A DNA stretch of 29,238 nucleotides, taken from a virus. The DNA is taken from IMG/VR virus record IMGVR_UViG_3300044615_000290, positions 1-29,238 of that record; one strand, written 5' to 3'. Shown here one piece after another: positions 14,879 to 22,686 of this stretch. Positions within the stretch are counted from its first letter, which is position 1, and every line of letters starts with the position of its first letter. The notes beneath the pieces were generated by a model. The model did not search any database. It was not told the DNA's origin and saw nothing but the letters and a program-made list of their open reading frames with translations. Made by a program: the position numbers and the translations under genes.

Positions 14879-15046
14879 ATGAAGTACATCTTTGACCGTC
14901 TATTTGAGCCTTCCACATGGAGGGGACTCGTCTCGCTAGCAACGCTGCTGGGAATCAAGATTGCGCCAGACCACGCTGATGCAGTCTTCACCGCAGGAGC
15001 GAGCGTATATTCGGCTATCAACATTCTCCGAAAGGAGCGCAAATGA
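14879..15046 (+). CDS. Holin-like small membrane protein
   Basis: The 55-residue protein begins MKYIFDRLFEPSTWRGLVSL. The EPSTWRGL phrase, followed by a hydrophobic segment (LVSLATLLGIKIAP), a short acidic turn (DHADAV) and a second weakly hydrophobic segment (FTAGASVYSAINIL), then RKERK, is typical of small two-span phage holins. It would open the inner membrane so the endolysin can reach the cell wall. It is followed by another small membrane protein and the M15 endolysin, forming a compact lysis cassette. No Shine-Dalgarno sequence precedes it. Its stop overlaps the next ATG. Confidence 0.75.
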   Translation: MKYIFDRLFEPSTWRGLVSLATLLGIKIAPDHADAVFTAGASVYSAINILRKERK

Positions 15047-15207
15047 TGGACAAAGCGATGGAGCAGCTTGTTGCTCAAGGCCCACTTGCCGCAGCGATGG
15101 CAGTCGCCATTTGGTGGCTAGCCAGCAAGATTAAGGATTGCGAGATAGACCGCCAGAAGCTCTGGGACAAGATCACCGAAATAGCCAGTAAGCACGACAA
15201 TGCTTGA
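15043..15207 (+). CDS. Small single-span membrane protein of the lysis cassette
   Basis: A frame of 54 residues starts at ATG 15043 (a second ATG follows at once). It has a short amphipathic N-terminus (MMDKAMEQLVAQ), one hydrophobic span (PLAAAMAVAIWWLA) and a charged, coiled-coil-like cytoplasmic or periplasmic tail (SKIKDCEIDRQKLWDKITEI). AAAGGAG lies about 8 bases upstream, so it has a real ribosome site. This layout suits a second holin/antiholin or an inner-membrane spanin-like partner. It overlaps both neighbours by a few bases, which supports coupled expression with holin and endolysin. Confidence 0.7.
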   Translation: MMDKAMEQLVAQGPLAAAMAVAIWWLASKIKDCEIDRQKLWDKITEIASKHDNA

Positions 15208-15664
15208 TCCTCGGACAGAGAAGACGCTAGGCACGCTGCATGAGAAGGTGCAGCCCAAGTTCCGTGCGTTCATGGAGGAGGCACAAAGGCTTGCAGCCAT
15301 TGATGGGCTTGAATACCGTGCAATCTCTGGACTGCGCACCTTCGATGAACAAGCCGCTATTTACGCCCAAGGCCGAACGAAACCTGGCCGAATCGTCTCC
15401 AACGCAAAGCCTGGCACGAGTTATCACAACTACGGACTGGCAATTGATTGCGGCGTCTTTCGTGGCGGGAAGTATCTTGATAGCGATGAGCCTAAGACAG
15501 CTAGTGCTTTCCACAAAAAAGCTGGAGTTCTAGCCGATAGCTACGGACTGACATGGGGCGGCACATTCAAGAGCATGGTGGATGAGCCGCATTTCGAGTT
15601 GAGCAAGGGGCTTCCAATCCTCACACTTCTGGACAAGCACAACAAAGGCCAAGACATCCTATGA
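15200..15664 (+). CDS. Endolysin, M15-family L-alanyl-D-glutamate peptidase type
   Basis: The 154-residue enzyme should cut peptide stems of peptidoglycan at lysis. It shows the zinc-binding SxHxxGxAxD motif as SYHNYGLAID (H76, D83) and the second zinc/catalytic region DEPHFE (H131, with E129 nearby). ISGLRTFDEQAAIYAQGRT (residues about 42-60) is typical of this group (T5 endolysin, CwlK). A single catalytic domain with no obvious wall-binding domain is normal here. No signal peptide is present, so it depends on the holin. The gene overlaps the upstream membrane gene by 8 bases and the next by ATGA. Confidence 0.92.
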   Translation: MLDPRTEKTLGTLHEKVQPKFRAFMEEAQRLAAIDGLEYRAISGLRTFDEQAAIYAQGRTKPGRIVSNAKPGTSYHNYGLAIDCGVFRGGKYLDSDEPKTASAFHKKAGVLADSYGLTWGGTFKSMVDEPHFELSKGLPILTLLDKHNKGQDIL

Positions 15665-15894
15665 GCAAACTTGAAGAACTGATGAATGCGCTTGTCGGTG
15701 GCGAGAGCGAGGACGAGGGGCATGGCGAGCACATGATGAAGATGAAGAAGGCGTACAAGCTGATGAAGAAAGCCACAAAACTTATTGGCGAGTGCTGCGA
15801 GGAAGGCGAGGAATACGAAGAAGAGGATGATGAGGAAGAGAGCAAGGCAATGCCCGTGGCAACGACATTTGTGGTTCAAAAGAGCAAACGCTAA
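15661..15894 (+). CDS. Small acidic protein
   Basis: This 77-residue protein has a helical Lys/Met-rich middle (HMMKMKKAYKLMKKATKLIG) flanked by very acidic stretches. The second, CCEEGEEYEEEDDEEES (about residues 46-62), is almost all Glu and Asp. It ends in a short hydrophobic then basic tail (VATTFVVQKSKR). The alternation of basic helix and acidic run resembles small assembly factors or nucleic-acid mimics, but I recognise no family. It is translationally coupled to the endolysin (ATGA) and to the nozzle gene (TAATG), so it is probably a late protein. Confidence 0.65.
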   Translation: MSKLEELMNALVGGESEDEGHGEHMMKMKKAYKLMKKATKLIGECCEEGEEYEEEDDEEESKAMPVATTFVVQKSKR

Positions 15895-17906
15895 TGGCAT
15901 ACCAGCAACAGACTGATGGGGACATGGGATTCAAGGGATTTGCGTCCCGACTCAACCCCATTGCTCTGGAGCCTGGAATGTTGCAGCTTGCTCAGAACTG
16001 CCGGATGGACAGGGGTGTTATCACGGCAAGAAAAGGGCTTGAAAAACTAACAGGGCAAACGCTGGCAAACGACTCCCTCATAACAACATATGCCTATACA
16101 GACGGGCAGAACGTAGACCACGTTATGCTGGTCTGCTTTGACGGCATATACATCTACACGCCAGAACAATACGGGCAAATTGCTGCCATTTCCTCGAAAA
16201 TACCATTTGCGTCTGGCAGATACATGTCAACAGCGTTTCGCCTTGCCGCTGAAAACGGGGACAATATTACGACGGAAGACGGCTACACCTTTACTGAAAG
16301 CCTTACATCTTCGATTCAGTATGATGTGCAAGGCCCGTTCCCAGACAGTGGCCAAGAGCACTTTGTAATTTTCCGTGGCAGGACAGATGAGCCGAAACTT
16401 ACCGCGCAGTTTTCCAGCCCTAACACGATTAATGCAACCGTAACGGTTACAACGTCGATTCCACACGGATACTCAATTGGAGAAGAGGTCAGCTTTTACA
16501 CGGCAGACACAGGGGCAGTTGTTCTAAACAACAACCACATTGTCACGTCGATTCCGACTCCAACATCTTTTACTTTCGTTTCAGCGGTATCACCTGGAAA
16601 TCACAACACGGTTAGCTGTTTTGTTCAGAAGGGGAAGCCACCGCTATTCTGGGACGGAACAAGCCCAATCAACATCATTCCGCAAACCAAGCCAGCATTC
16701 ATGGCTGGCGAGGCAGGATTTACTTCTGGCGAGTGCTCCGTCCCTCCAGGGGACTTTGGATTACAGTTCCAGAACAGGCTCGTTGTAGCCTACAAGCGAA
16801 ACAAGCTAGCTGTCTCAGATATCCTCGATTATCGCACGTTCGATCTCACGCTGAACAATTTCACCATCAACACGGGACTAAACGACACGCTTGTCGGGGT
16901 GCTTCCGTGGGTGCAAGACCAGTTCTTGGTGTTCATGCAGAAGAGCATTTACGTCTGCTACATCGAGACGAGCAACTTTGCTGTTGGCTCTGCCCCAGGG
17001 GTTAACTCGTCCATCACAGTGGTGACCACCGAACTCGGTGGACTTGCTCGCAGGTCGATTGTTTCTGCCGGACAGTTCGTGTTCTTCTTATCCAACAGGG
17101 GTATCAACATGCTCACGCCGCAGCTTGACCTCAAGCTCATCGGCAACACGAAGGCGTTATCTGACAATATCAACGACTGGATTGAACGCATCAACTACAG
17201 TTTCGTAGGACAGGCTTGCTGCGCCTATTTCAACAACCGCTTGTGGGTTTCATTGCCGATTGATCAAGCACAAACCAACAGCCACCTGTTCATATGGAAC
17301 ATGCTCAATGAAGCATGGGAGTCAATTGACACATATCAACCAGTTGAAGCAGGAACAACTATGGGAGCTGACGAGTTTCAAATCGTGCAGTTCAAAACAG
17401 CAAAGCAGCTTTTCATAATTCGCAAGTTCGATCAGTCTGGAACAGTAACAAGCGAAAATGGCGGAGTGTATGTAAGCGACCAGAAAGCGGATGGAGACTA
17501 TATCCGCACAAGCGCAGGCGCATCTCCAGTGCTCACGTTCACGCTTCCAGCAATCCTACAAGAAGCGACATCTGCGCCATCGAGCATTCTGTCCTCATTC
17601 AAGAGTCGTCAATACATCTTAGGAAGCCTGCAAGAGAAATACTACAGTAACGTGCAAGTTGTATCAAAAGCAAGCACGCCGCAAGACCAGATTGCAGTCT
17701 CAATCAGCACAAGCAACCAAGACGTTACCCAAGACAACGGTGTCATTACATTCACAGACGCAACAGACAAAACATATCGCGACCGTATTGGATTGCGCGG
17801 GTACGCTATTGATGCAACTCTATCGCTACAGAAGGGCCAGCCAGAAGTGCGTGCGATTAGCATTACCGGAAGCGTGGCATCCAGACCAATGATTTCACAG
17901 CAATAG
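15894..17906 (+). CDS. Tail nozzle protein (T7 gp12-like tubular protein B)
   Basis: The 670-residue protein opens GFKGFASRLNPIALEPGMLQ, followed by CRMDRGVITARKGLEKL. This is the usual start of podovirus nozzle proteins, in which the virus collects beta-propeller blades into the hexameric tail tip. Diagnostic segments include GVLPWVQDQFLVFMQKSIYV, LGGLARRSIVSAGQFVFFLS and NRGINMLTP. A late beta-strand section runs to residue 670. Its partner adaptor is the protein at 9112. It lies after the lysis cassette and before another fibre-like gene. Start ATG overlaps the previous stop and has no Shine-Dalgarno sequence. Confidence 0.88.
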   Translation: MAYQQQTDGDMGFKGFASRLNPIALEPGMLQLAQNCRMDRGVITARKGLEKLTGQTLANDSLITTYAYTDGQNVDHVMLVCFDGIYIYTPEQYGQIAAISSKIPFASGRYMSTAFRLAAENGDNITTEDGYTFTESLTSSIQYDVQGPFPDSGQEHFVIFRGRTDEPKLTAQFSSPNTINATVTVTTSIPHGYSIGEEVSFYTADTGAVVLNNNHIVTSIPTPTSFTFVSAVSPGNHNTVSCFVQKGKPPLFWDGTSPINIIPQTKPAFMAGEAGFTSGECSVPPGDFGLQFQNRLVVAYKRNKLAVSDILDYRTFDLTLNNFTINTGLNDTLVGVLPWVQDQFLVFMQKSIYVCYIETSNFAVGSAPGVNSSITVVTTELGGLARRSIVSAGQFVFFLSNRGINMLTPQLDLKLIGNTKALSDNINDWIERINYSFVGQACCAYFNNRLWVSLPIDQAQTNSHLFIWNMLNEAWESIDTYQPVEAGTTMGADEFQIVQFKTAKQLFIIRKFDQSGTVTSENGGVYVSDQKADGDYIRTSAGASPVLTFTLPAILQEATSAPSSILSSFKSRQYILGSLQEKYYSNVQVVSKASTPQDQIAVSISTSNQDVTQDNGVITFTDATDKTYRDRIGLRGYAIDATLSLQKGQPEVRAISITGSVASRPMISQQ

Positions 17907-17909
17907 CAT

Positions 17910-19112
17910 ATGGCACAGATTCAAGCAGGAACAAGTTACGCAACGGGGATGGCTGTTACCGCAGCAAATCTGAATGCACATGTAAATGACGCAATATTGA
18001 AAGAGCCTTGCATTGGCGCACAGCCAGTCTCTCAAGCGGTGTCTGCAACAGACAACATACTTATCAGCAACGGGTCTGCTCTGAACAAAACAACGCTAGC
18101 GTCCATTATTTCACCGCTAAACCTGTTTGATAAATCGCAAGCGCAAAGCCTGTCGCAAAACCTATCAATGGTTAGCGGAGCTGATTTCGCCCTGTCATCC
18201 AGCAGCATCATTTCATTGTCAGCAGGAGCGCAAATAGATTTATCATCAGGAGCGCAAATAGCGTTATCTTCTGGCGCAATTTTGACTCTTGGACAAAATC
18301 CGATTTCAAATCTTCAAGCAGCTACGAAAGAATATGTAGATAGCTCAATATCAGCTTCTACAACAAAGACGGTTGCAAAATTAAGAATTCGCACATCGCC
18401 AAATCCAACAGCACAGTCGTCCACAAGGACTGACCTCAAGATACCAGCAGTATTTACTCGGACAGCAAACTCGACAGACGTAACAATCACAATTAACAAC
18501 GCAACGTACTGGACAAGTCCATCCACCCCTTTCTTCCTTCAAGGGCAATATGTGTCAGTCTCAGAAAGCTCGGCAACTGGCCCTCTCGCAAATCGAACGT
18601 ATGAAATTTTGTCTGTAAATTTTGCAGCAAAAACAATCACCGTTCTATCGTCAAGCGATCCTAGCACTGTCGATATATCTGGAAACTGCAATCTTTTCGC
18701 GGTTTATGTAAACGCGAATCCTCCACCTTTAAATATTGACCAAAACGGCAACGTAAACATCAAAAGTGTTTATGTGGATTTAACTTCAGAAAAGTACTAC
18801 ATAAATTACTGGAGAGATTCAGAAACGCAAGACATGACATCTGTGCCGCAAACACAGACTGCAAACCCCACGTTACTCACAACCAGTGTTTTTGGGAATG
18901 CTCTTATTGGAAGCACGACTACACCAACATTGTATTCCGCAATAATTGCTAGAAAAATAGAAGCCCCAATAAGCAACCAGTCAATAAACAACCCAGACTC
19001 AGCACTTACCGGATACGGGATCACATCAAAAGGAATTCAAATAGTATTTCCTAGTCATCCTGCAATAACAACAAATGGCATATACGATGGCATTATAAGC
19101 GTCATAAGATGA
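17910..19112 (+). CDS. Tail fibre/appendage-like protein
   Basis: The 400-residue protein has an N-terminal segment (ATGMAVTAANLNAHVNDAIL) typical of phage appendage proteins that bind the tail. A fibrous repeat region follows (about 85-130) with short SGAQIxLSSGA units and the phrase ATKEYVDSSISAS, frequent in phage fibres. The C-terminal about 250 residues are beta-rich, with no clear enzymatic motif. Placed between nozzle and ejection genes, it could be a nozzle-attached fibre or receptor-binding protein. It starts 3 bases after the nozzle stop without a Shine-Dalgarno sequence. Confidence 0.75.
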   Translation: MAQIQAGTSYATGMAVTAANLNAHVNDAILKEPCIGAQPVSQAVSATDNILISNGSALNKTTLASIISPLNLFDKSQAQSLSQNLSMVSGADFALSSSSIISLSAGAQIDLSSGAQIALSSGAILTLGQNPISNLQAATKEYVDSSISASTTKTVAKLRIRTSPNPTAQSSTRTDLKIPAVFTRTANSTDVTITINNATYWTSPSTPFFLQGQYVSVSESSATGPLANRTYEILSVNFAAKTITVLSSSDPSTVDISGNCNLFAVYVNANPPPLNIDQNGNVNIKSVYVDLTSEKYYINYWRDSETQDMTSVPQTQTANPTLLTTSVFGNALIGSTTTPTLYSAIIARKIEAPISNQSINNPDSALTGYGITSKGIQIVFPSHPAITTNGIYDGIISVIR

Positions 19113-19567
19113 CCGTATGGGACAAAATCCTTGAAGCAGAACTAGCTGCTGCGAAGAGATATCCCAAGCTCTGGGATGGAACTAGCGAAGCGGAGATTAA
19201 GAACATACTGACATATTACGGACTGCACGGAGGACTGTTTTACTCCATGAAAGACGGGGAAATTGAGGCAGTCATGCTAGCCCACCCTGGTTGCAAGTTG
19301 CCGGATTGGCAATGGGAAGAGCTAACAAACGACTGGACAATATTAACGGCGTGGGCGAAGAACAGGAAGGCTTTAGAGGATATGACCGAGAGGGCTATCC
19401 AAGATAAGAAACCTGACTTGATTTACGCTATACGGGATGGAATCATCCATGAAATAACAACCAAGAAGCTACTGCGCCTATTTTATGGGATCTTCACCCA
19501 AAATCCAAGCTCCGCCTCCACCGCAATACAAGGAATCCATGAGGGATGTCCTCATGGCTCAGATTGA
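19109..19567 (+). CDS. Small protein at the start of the ejection cluster (T7 gp13 position)
   Basis: The 152-residue product is mixed helix/strand. It contains NILTYYGLHGGLFYSMKDGE and IEAVMLAHPGCKL, then WTILTAWAKNRKAL and IYAIRDGIIHEITTKKLLRL. The beta-strand/dG pattern, followed by a late R-D-G and K-L-L-R-L-F-Y, resembles phage proteins of the GNAT-fold internal-protein type, but the match is loose and no acetyl-CoA motif is clear. Its place before the gp14-like gene matches T7 gp13. Its 3' end overlaps the next gene by 83 bases if that gene starts at 19485. Its ATG overlaps the fibre stop. Confidence 0.65.
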   Translation: MTVWDKILEAELAAAKRYPKLWDGTSEAEIKNILTYYGLHGGLFYSMKDGEIEAVMLAHPGCKLPDWQWEELTNDWTILTAWAKNRKALEDMTERAIQDKKPDLIYAIRDGIIHEITTKKLLRLFYGIFTQNPSSASTAIQGIHEGCPHGSD

Positions 19568-20561
19568 ACTTGCGCCACAGCTATACGCTCGCGAGAAGGA
19601 ATACCAACCGCTTTACCAAAAGCTCCAGTCGCAAATTCAATCACAGGAAGCAAAAGACCAGCTAGGTCTATTTAGAGAGCTTCAGCCGCAGTTATCTCAG
19701 CTTGAATCAAGCTACAAGCGTTCCCAACAACTGGCAGAGACACAGGCTCTGCGAGAGCGTGCTCCAGGCTACGTTCAAGCCTTTCAAGATGCTGCTGGAA
19801 TCACTCCGCTCACCAAAGGACTTCGCACCTATGCAGAGGAGTTGCAAGGTCGCAGGCCAGAGTACGGGCTAAACCCACAGGAAGAACGCGCAATCCAGCA
19901 ATCAACCCGTGCAGCGTATGCCGCACGAGGAACAGCCCTTGGCGACCAATCTGCTTTGGGCGAGATTCTCAACCGCTACCAGTTCGAGCGTCAACGCAAG
20001 CTGGAGGAAGATCAATTGCAGGCTGGCAGAATGCAAATGTCTGCTGGTATTGCAGGGTCACTGCAACAGGCAGCGGCTCCAGCGATTGCATCGTTCTACC
20101 AGCAACCAATGTACGCAGCAAACTTCGCAGGCAACTCGCTGGGTCAAGCGTTGATGTCACAGCAGATGTCCGGCCCTTCCATGTTCAACCCAGAAAGCCA
20201 AGTTGGCATGGGGTCGATTTACGGGGCATACAACGCGCAAACACAACTAGCGGCAGCGAACGCTCAAGCAGCAGCGGGGCAAAGAGCAGGGACGATGAGC
20301 ATGATTGGGTCAATTGGCGGAGCGGTTGTTGCCGCAGTTGCCTACTGCTGGATTGCCAGAGCATGCTTTGGCAGCTTGAGCGACAAGTGGGTCAAGTTCA
20401 GAAACAGCATGATTCGCAACGCATCCGACAAGTTCATCCGGTGGTACTGCAAAAATGGCGAGCAGCTTGCTGAAACGATTGCCAACTCTAGCGTCATGCG
20501 GTTCATTGGACGCATAGCCCTAACAGGGCTTTCTTCCGCATGGATGTTAAAACAAAGCTAG
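19485..20561 (+). CDS. Internal virion/ejection protein (T7 gp14-like) with a C-terminal CWIAR domain
   Basis: The 358-residue protein starts MGSSPKIQAPPPPQY, a Pro-rich opening common in podovirus internal proteins, then a long Gln/Ala/Leu helical region. A hydrophobic segment (about 272-291) leads into YCWIARACFG (C288, C294), followed by WVKFRNSMIRNASDKFIRWY. I recall this CWIAR-then-WxxFRxW arrangement at the C-terminus of many phage proteins, of unknown function. An alternative start at ATG 19539 has AAGGAA upstream and would cut the overlap with the preceding gene. I keep 19485 because MGSSP-type N-termini are typical. The YcaO gene starts 22 bases before this gene's end. Confidence 0.75.
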   Translation: MGSSPKIQAPPPPQYKESMRDVLMAQIELAPQLYAREKEYQPLYQKLQSQIQSQEAKDQLGLFRELQPQLSQLESSYKRSQQLAETQALRERAPGYVQAFQDAAGITPLTKGLRTYAEELQGRRPEYGLNPQEERAIQQSTRAAYAARGTALGDQSALGEILNRYQFERQRKLEEDQLQAGRMQMSAGIAGSLQQAAAPAIASFYQQPMYAANFAGNSLGQALMSQQMSGPSMFNPESQVGMGSIYGAYNAQTQLAAANAQAAAGQRAGTMSMIGSIGGAVVAAVAYCWIARACFGSLSDKWVKFRNSMIRNASDKFIRWYCKNGEQLAETIANSSVMRFIGRIALTGLSSAWMLKQS

Positions 20562-21694
20562 ATGGTGCTCAGAGAGCTTGCACCCACAGACAGACACTAG
20601 AGAGGATGAAGCCGTGGCTGAAAGCTGCTGGCATTACTCGTCTTGCAGAGATAACGGGACTTGATCGCACAGGGATTCCTGTGGCTCAAAGCATACGACC
20701 AGACAGCAAATCTGTTTGCGTTGATTCGGGAAAAGGATTCACAACCGAGGCTGCGCTATGCTCCGCAATGATGGAGTCATTTGAGCGGCACGTTGCTGAG
20801 AGTTTCCCAATCAACTCGTTCTTCGATAAGGGCCGAAACCTCAAGGACACCGAGACGCGAGTGCAGATGGTCAAGGGAGGCTTCTATCACCCAGACATAC
20901 CGATTGAGTGGACAGACATGTTTGGCCTTCGCTCAAAGCAGCGAAAGCTAGTTCCCGCAGTGTCAGTGCGCTTGGAGCAATCTCAGCCTTTATTCCCAAT
21001 CTTCAAGACTAGCTTCGGCTCAACAACGAACGGACTATCCAGCGGCAACACGCTGAACGAGGCAATCGCAGGTGGTATCTACGAAGTTATCGAACGCGAC
21101 CAAGTTTCAACGTCATTCACAAAAAACATTCATGCACACCGAGTGGACTTGGACACCATCAAGGATGAGATTGTTGGGTCGCTGGTCGAAAAGCTCAGGA
21201 CAAACGGCATCATGCCAGTTCTCTTGGATGTCACTCAGGACATCGATGTGCCAACGTATATCGGATACACCTTTGATATTGAGGGAGGAACAGGGGTTCA
21301 CAAAGGCTACTCGTCGCACCTCAGCCCTCATGTGGCTCAAGCCAGAGCACTTTGCGAAGCCGTGCAAAGCAGGGTTGTATATCTCTCCGGCAGCAGAGAC
21401 GACATCTCGCACGAAAAGTTCACCAAATCACGAACGATTGATGCGGCTTCTGCAATCAAGACGTTTTACGAGTTCGACACGATAGATGCCAACAAGCACG
21501 AGGATTGCAGCGCAGATTCGTTCACAGCAGACATTGCTGTCCTCTTGCACAAGTTGCACAAAGCAAAGATGCCAGAGCCGCTTGTAAAGGTGTTCAAGCA
21601 CCCGTATCCGTGCAGCGTTGTGCGCGTTACAATACCAACAGCCGAAGGCTATTACCACAAAGGTGGACGCATTGGAGAAAGGGGGATTGCATGA
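20540..21694 (+). CDS. ycaO: YcaO-domain protein, probable ATP-dependent peptide-backbone thioamidase/cyclodehydratase
   Basis: YcaO enzymes use ATP to phosphorylate a peptide-bond oxygen, giving azolines or, with TfuA, thioamides. This 384-residue protein is a near-complete YcaO fold. GITRLAEITGLDRTGIPV (31-48) and SIRPDSKSVCVDSGKG (51-66) are followed by the ATP/Mg motif SAMMESFERHVAE (75-87; E79, E82). The second ligand set is GSTTNGLSSGNTLNEAIAGG (160-179) plus YEVIERD (181-187; E182, E185). ALCEAVQSRVVYLSGSRDD (270-288) is also conserved. The C-terminal VTIPTAEGYYHKGGRIGERG lacks the PxPxP tail of azoline-forming cyclodehydratases. Start ATG 20540 keeps the expected N-terminal HRxTLER segment. 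It overlaps the gp14-like gene and the TfuA gene, indicating coupling. Confidence 0.93.
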   Translation: MDVKTKLDGAQRACTHRQTLERMKPWLKAAGITRLAEITGLDRTGIPVAQSIRPDSKSVCVDSGKGFTTEAALCSAMMESFERHVAESFPINSFFDKGRNLKDTETRVQMVKGGFYHPDIPIEWTDMFGLRSKQRKLVPAVSVRLEQSQPLFPIFKTSFGSTTNGLSSGNTLNEAIAGGIYEVIERDQVSTSFTKNIHAHRVDLDTIKDEIVGSLVEKLRTNGIMPVLLDVTQDIDVPTYIGYTFDIEGGTGVHKGYSSHLSPHVAQARALCEAVQSRVVYLSGSRDDISHEKFTKSRTIDAASAIKTFYEFDTIDANKHEDCSADSFTADIAVLLHKLHKAKMPEPLVKVFKHPYPCSVVRVTIPTAEGYYHKGGRIGERGIA

Positions 21695-22686
21695 GAGTGT
21701 TTATTGGCCCAACTGGGCATGGAATGAATCTGGACGGACTGGACGTGTTTGCGCCAGCGCAGCAGGGAGACATCGCTAGAGCTGTTCACGAAGGAGAGAA
21801 AACCATCGTCCTTATCGACGGCTTCTTCACGCAGAACCTAGCCCCTTGGCACAAGGAAATCCTGCACGCAATCCATCAGGGATGCAGAGTCATTGGTGCG
21901 GGTTCGCTAGGGGCACTCAGGGCTGTTGAATGTGAGCGATACGGCGCAGAGCCAGTTGGACTAATCGCCGAGTGGTACAAGGATGGAACATGCACGGATG
22001 ACGCTGACGTTGCATTGGCGCATTCTGCCGCAGAGGACGGGTGCAAGCAGCTTTCAGTGCCGCTTGTGAATATCATAGCAACAGCCAAGCACCTTGAGGA
22101 GAGTGGCAAGATCAAGAGCGCACAGCAGGTCATTGAGCAGTGCCGTGGAATCTTTTACATGGAGAGAAGCTGGCAGCGGCTTCTCAAGGACTTGGGCGAC
22201 ACAGGGCAGTTGCTCAAGGACAACTACATCGACCAGAAGCGGCTTGATGCCGAGGAGGCTATCGCTCACGCAAGAAAGCCTGTTGCGGTCATTCCTTCTG
22301 CAAAGCACATCTACACCTCAAACATGGGGATGCTCCTAGAGCACGATATGCCAGGCAGCAAATGTAGACCGTGGGAGCTATCAACGCACAAAGAAGAGGC
22401 TATAGCACTGCATATGCTAGTTGAGATGGCAGCGACGATGGGAGTGAATCCAAACGCTTACGAAGTTAGCGAGCAATCCAAGGCAATGTGGCAAAAGCTA
22501 GGCATCACTAGCGATAAAGCTGCCTCTGAGTGGATGGAGGCAAACAACGTGAGCCAAGAGCGGTGGAATATGTTTGCAATCAAACTTGCTGTCAAGCAAT
22601 GTGTGCTTGACTGGTTTGATTCCACAGACGGGTGCATTCTAGCAGCAAGACTTGAGCAAGACTACAAACTATTCAATAACCTATGA
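21691..22686 (+). CDS. tfuA: TfuA-like protein, partner of YcaO
   Basis: TfuA proteins assist YcaO in backbone thioamidation, apparently helping deliver sulfur. The 331-residue product has the family landmarks: VFIGPTG (3-9), FAPAQQGDI (20-28), LIDGFF (41-46), then AIHQGCRVIGAGSLGALRA (60-78) with ECERYGAEPVG (80-90) and CTDDADVALAH (101-111). The about 100 C-terminal residues past the core are helical and extend beyond the shortest TfuA proteins. The start is the ATG overlapping the YcaO stop (ATGA). A longer frame upstream is out-of-frame YcaO DNA and should be ignored. GGAGAAAGGGGG just upstream is one of the few clear ribosome sites. Its stop overlaps the next gene's ATG. Confidence 0.92.
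   Translation: MRVFIGPTGHGMNLDGLDVFAPAQQGDIARAVHEGEKTIVLIDGFFTQNLAPWHKEILHAIHQGCRVIGAGSLGALRAVECERYGAEPVGLIAEWYKDGTCTDDADVALAHSAAEDGCKQLSVPLVNIIATAKHLEESGKIKSAQQVIEQCRGIFYMERSWQRLLKDLGDTGQLLKDNYIDQKRLDAEEAIAHARKPVAVIPSAKHIYTSNMGMLLEHDMPGSKCRPWELSTHKEEAIALHMLVEMAATMGVNPNAYEVSEQSKAMWQKLGITSDKAASEWMEANNVSQERWNMFAIKLAVKQCVLDWFDSTDGCILAARLEQDYKLFNNL

Noticed and set aside
21505-21690. N-terminal extension of the TfuA frame
   Set aside because: These 62 codons lie in YcaO coding DNA in another frame. The TfuA family start (MRVFIGPTG) is at 21691 with a good ribosome site.
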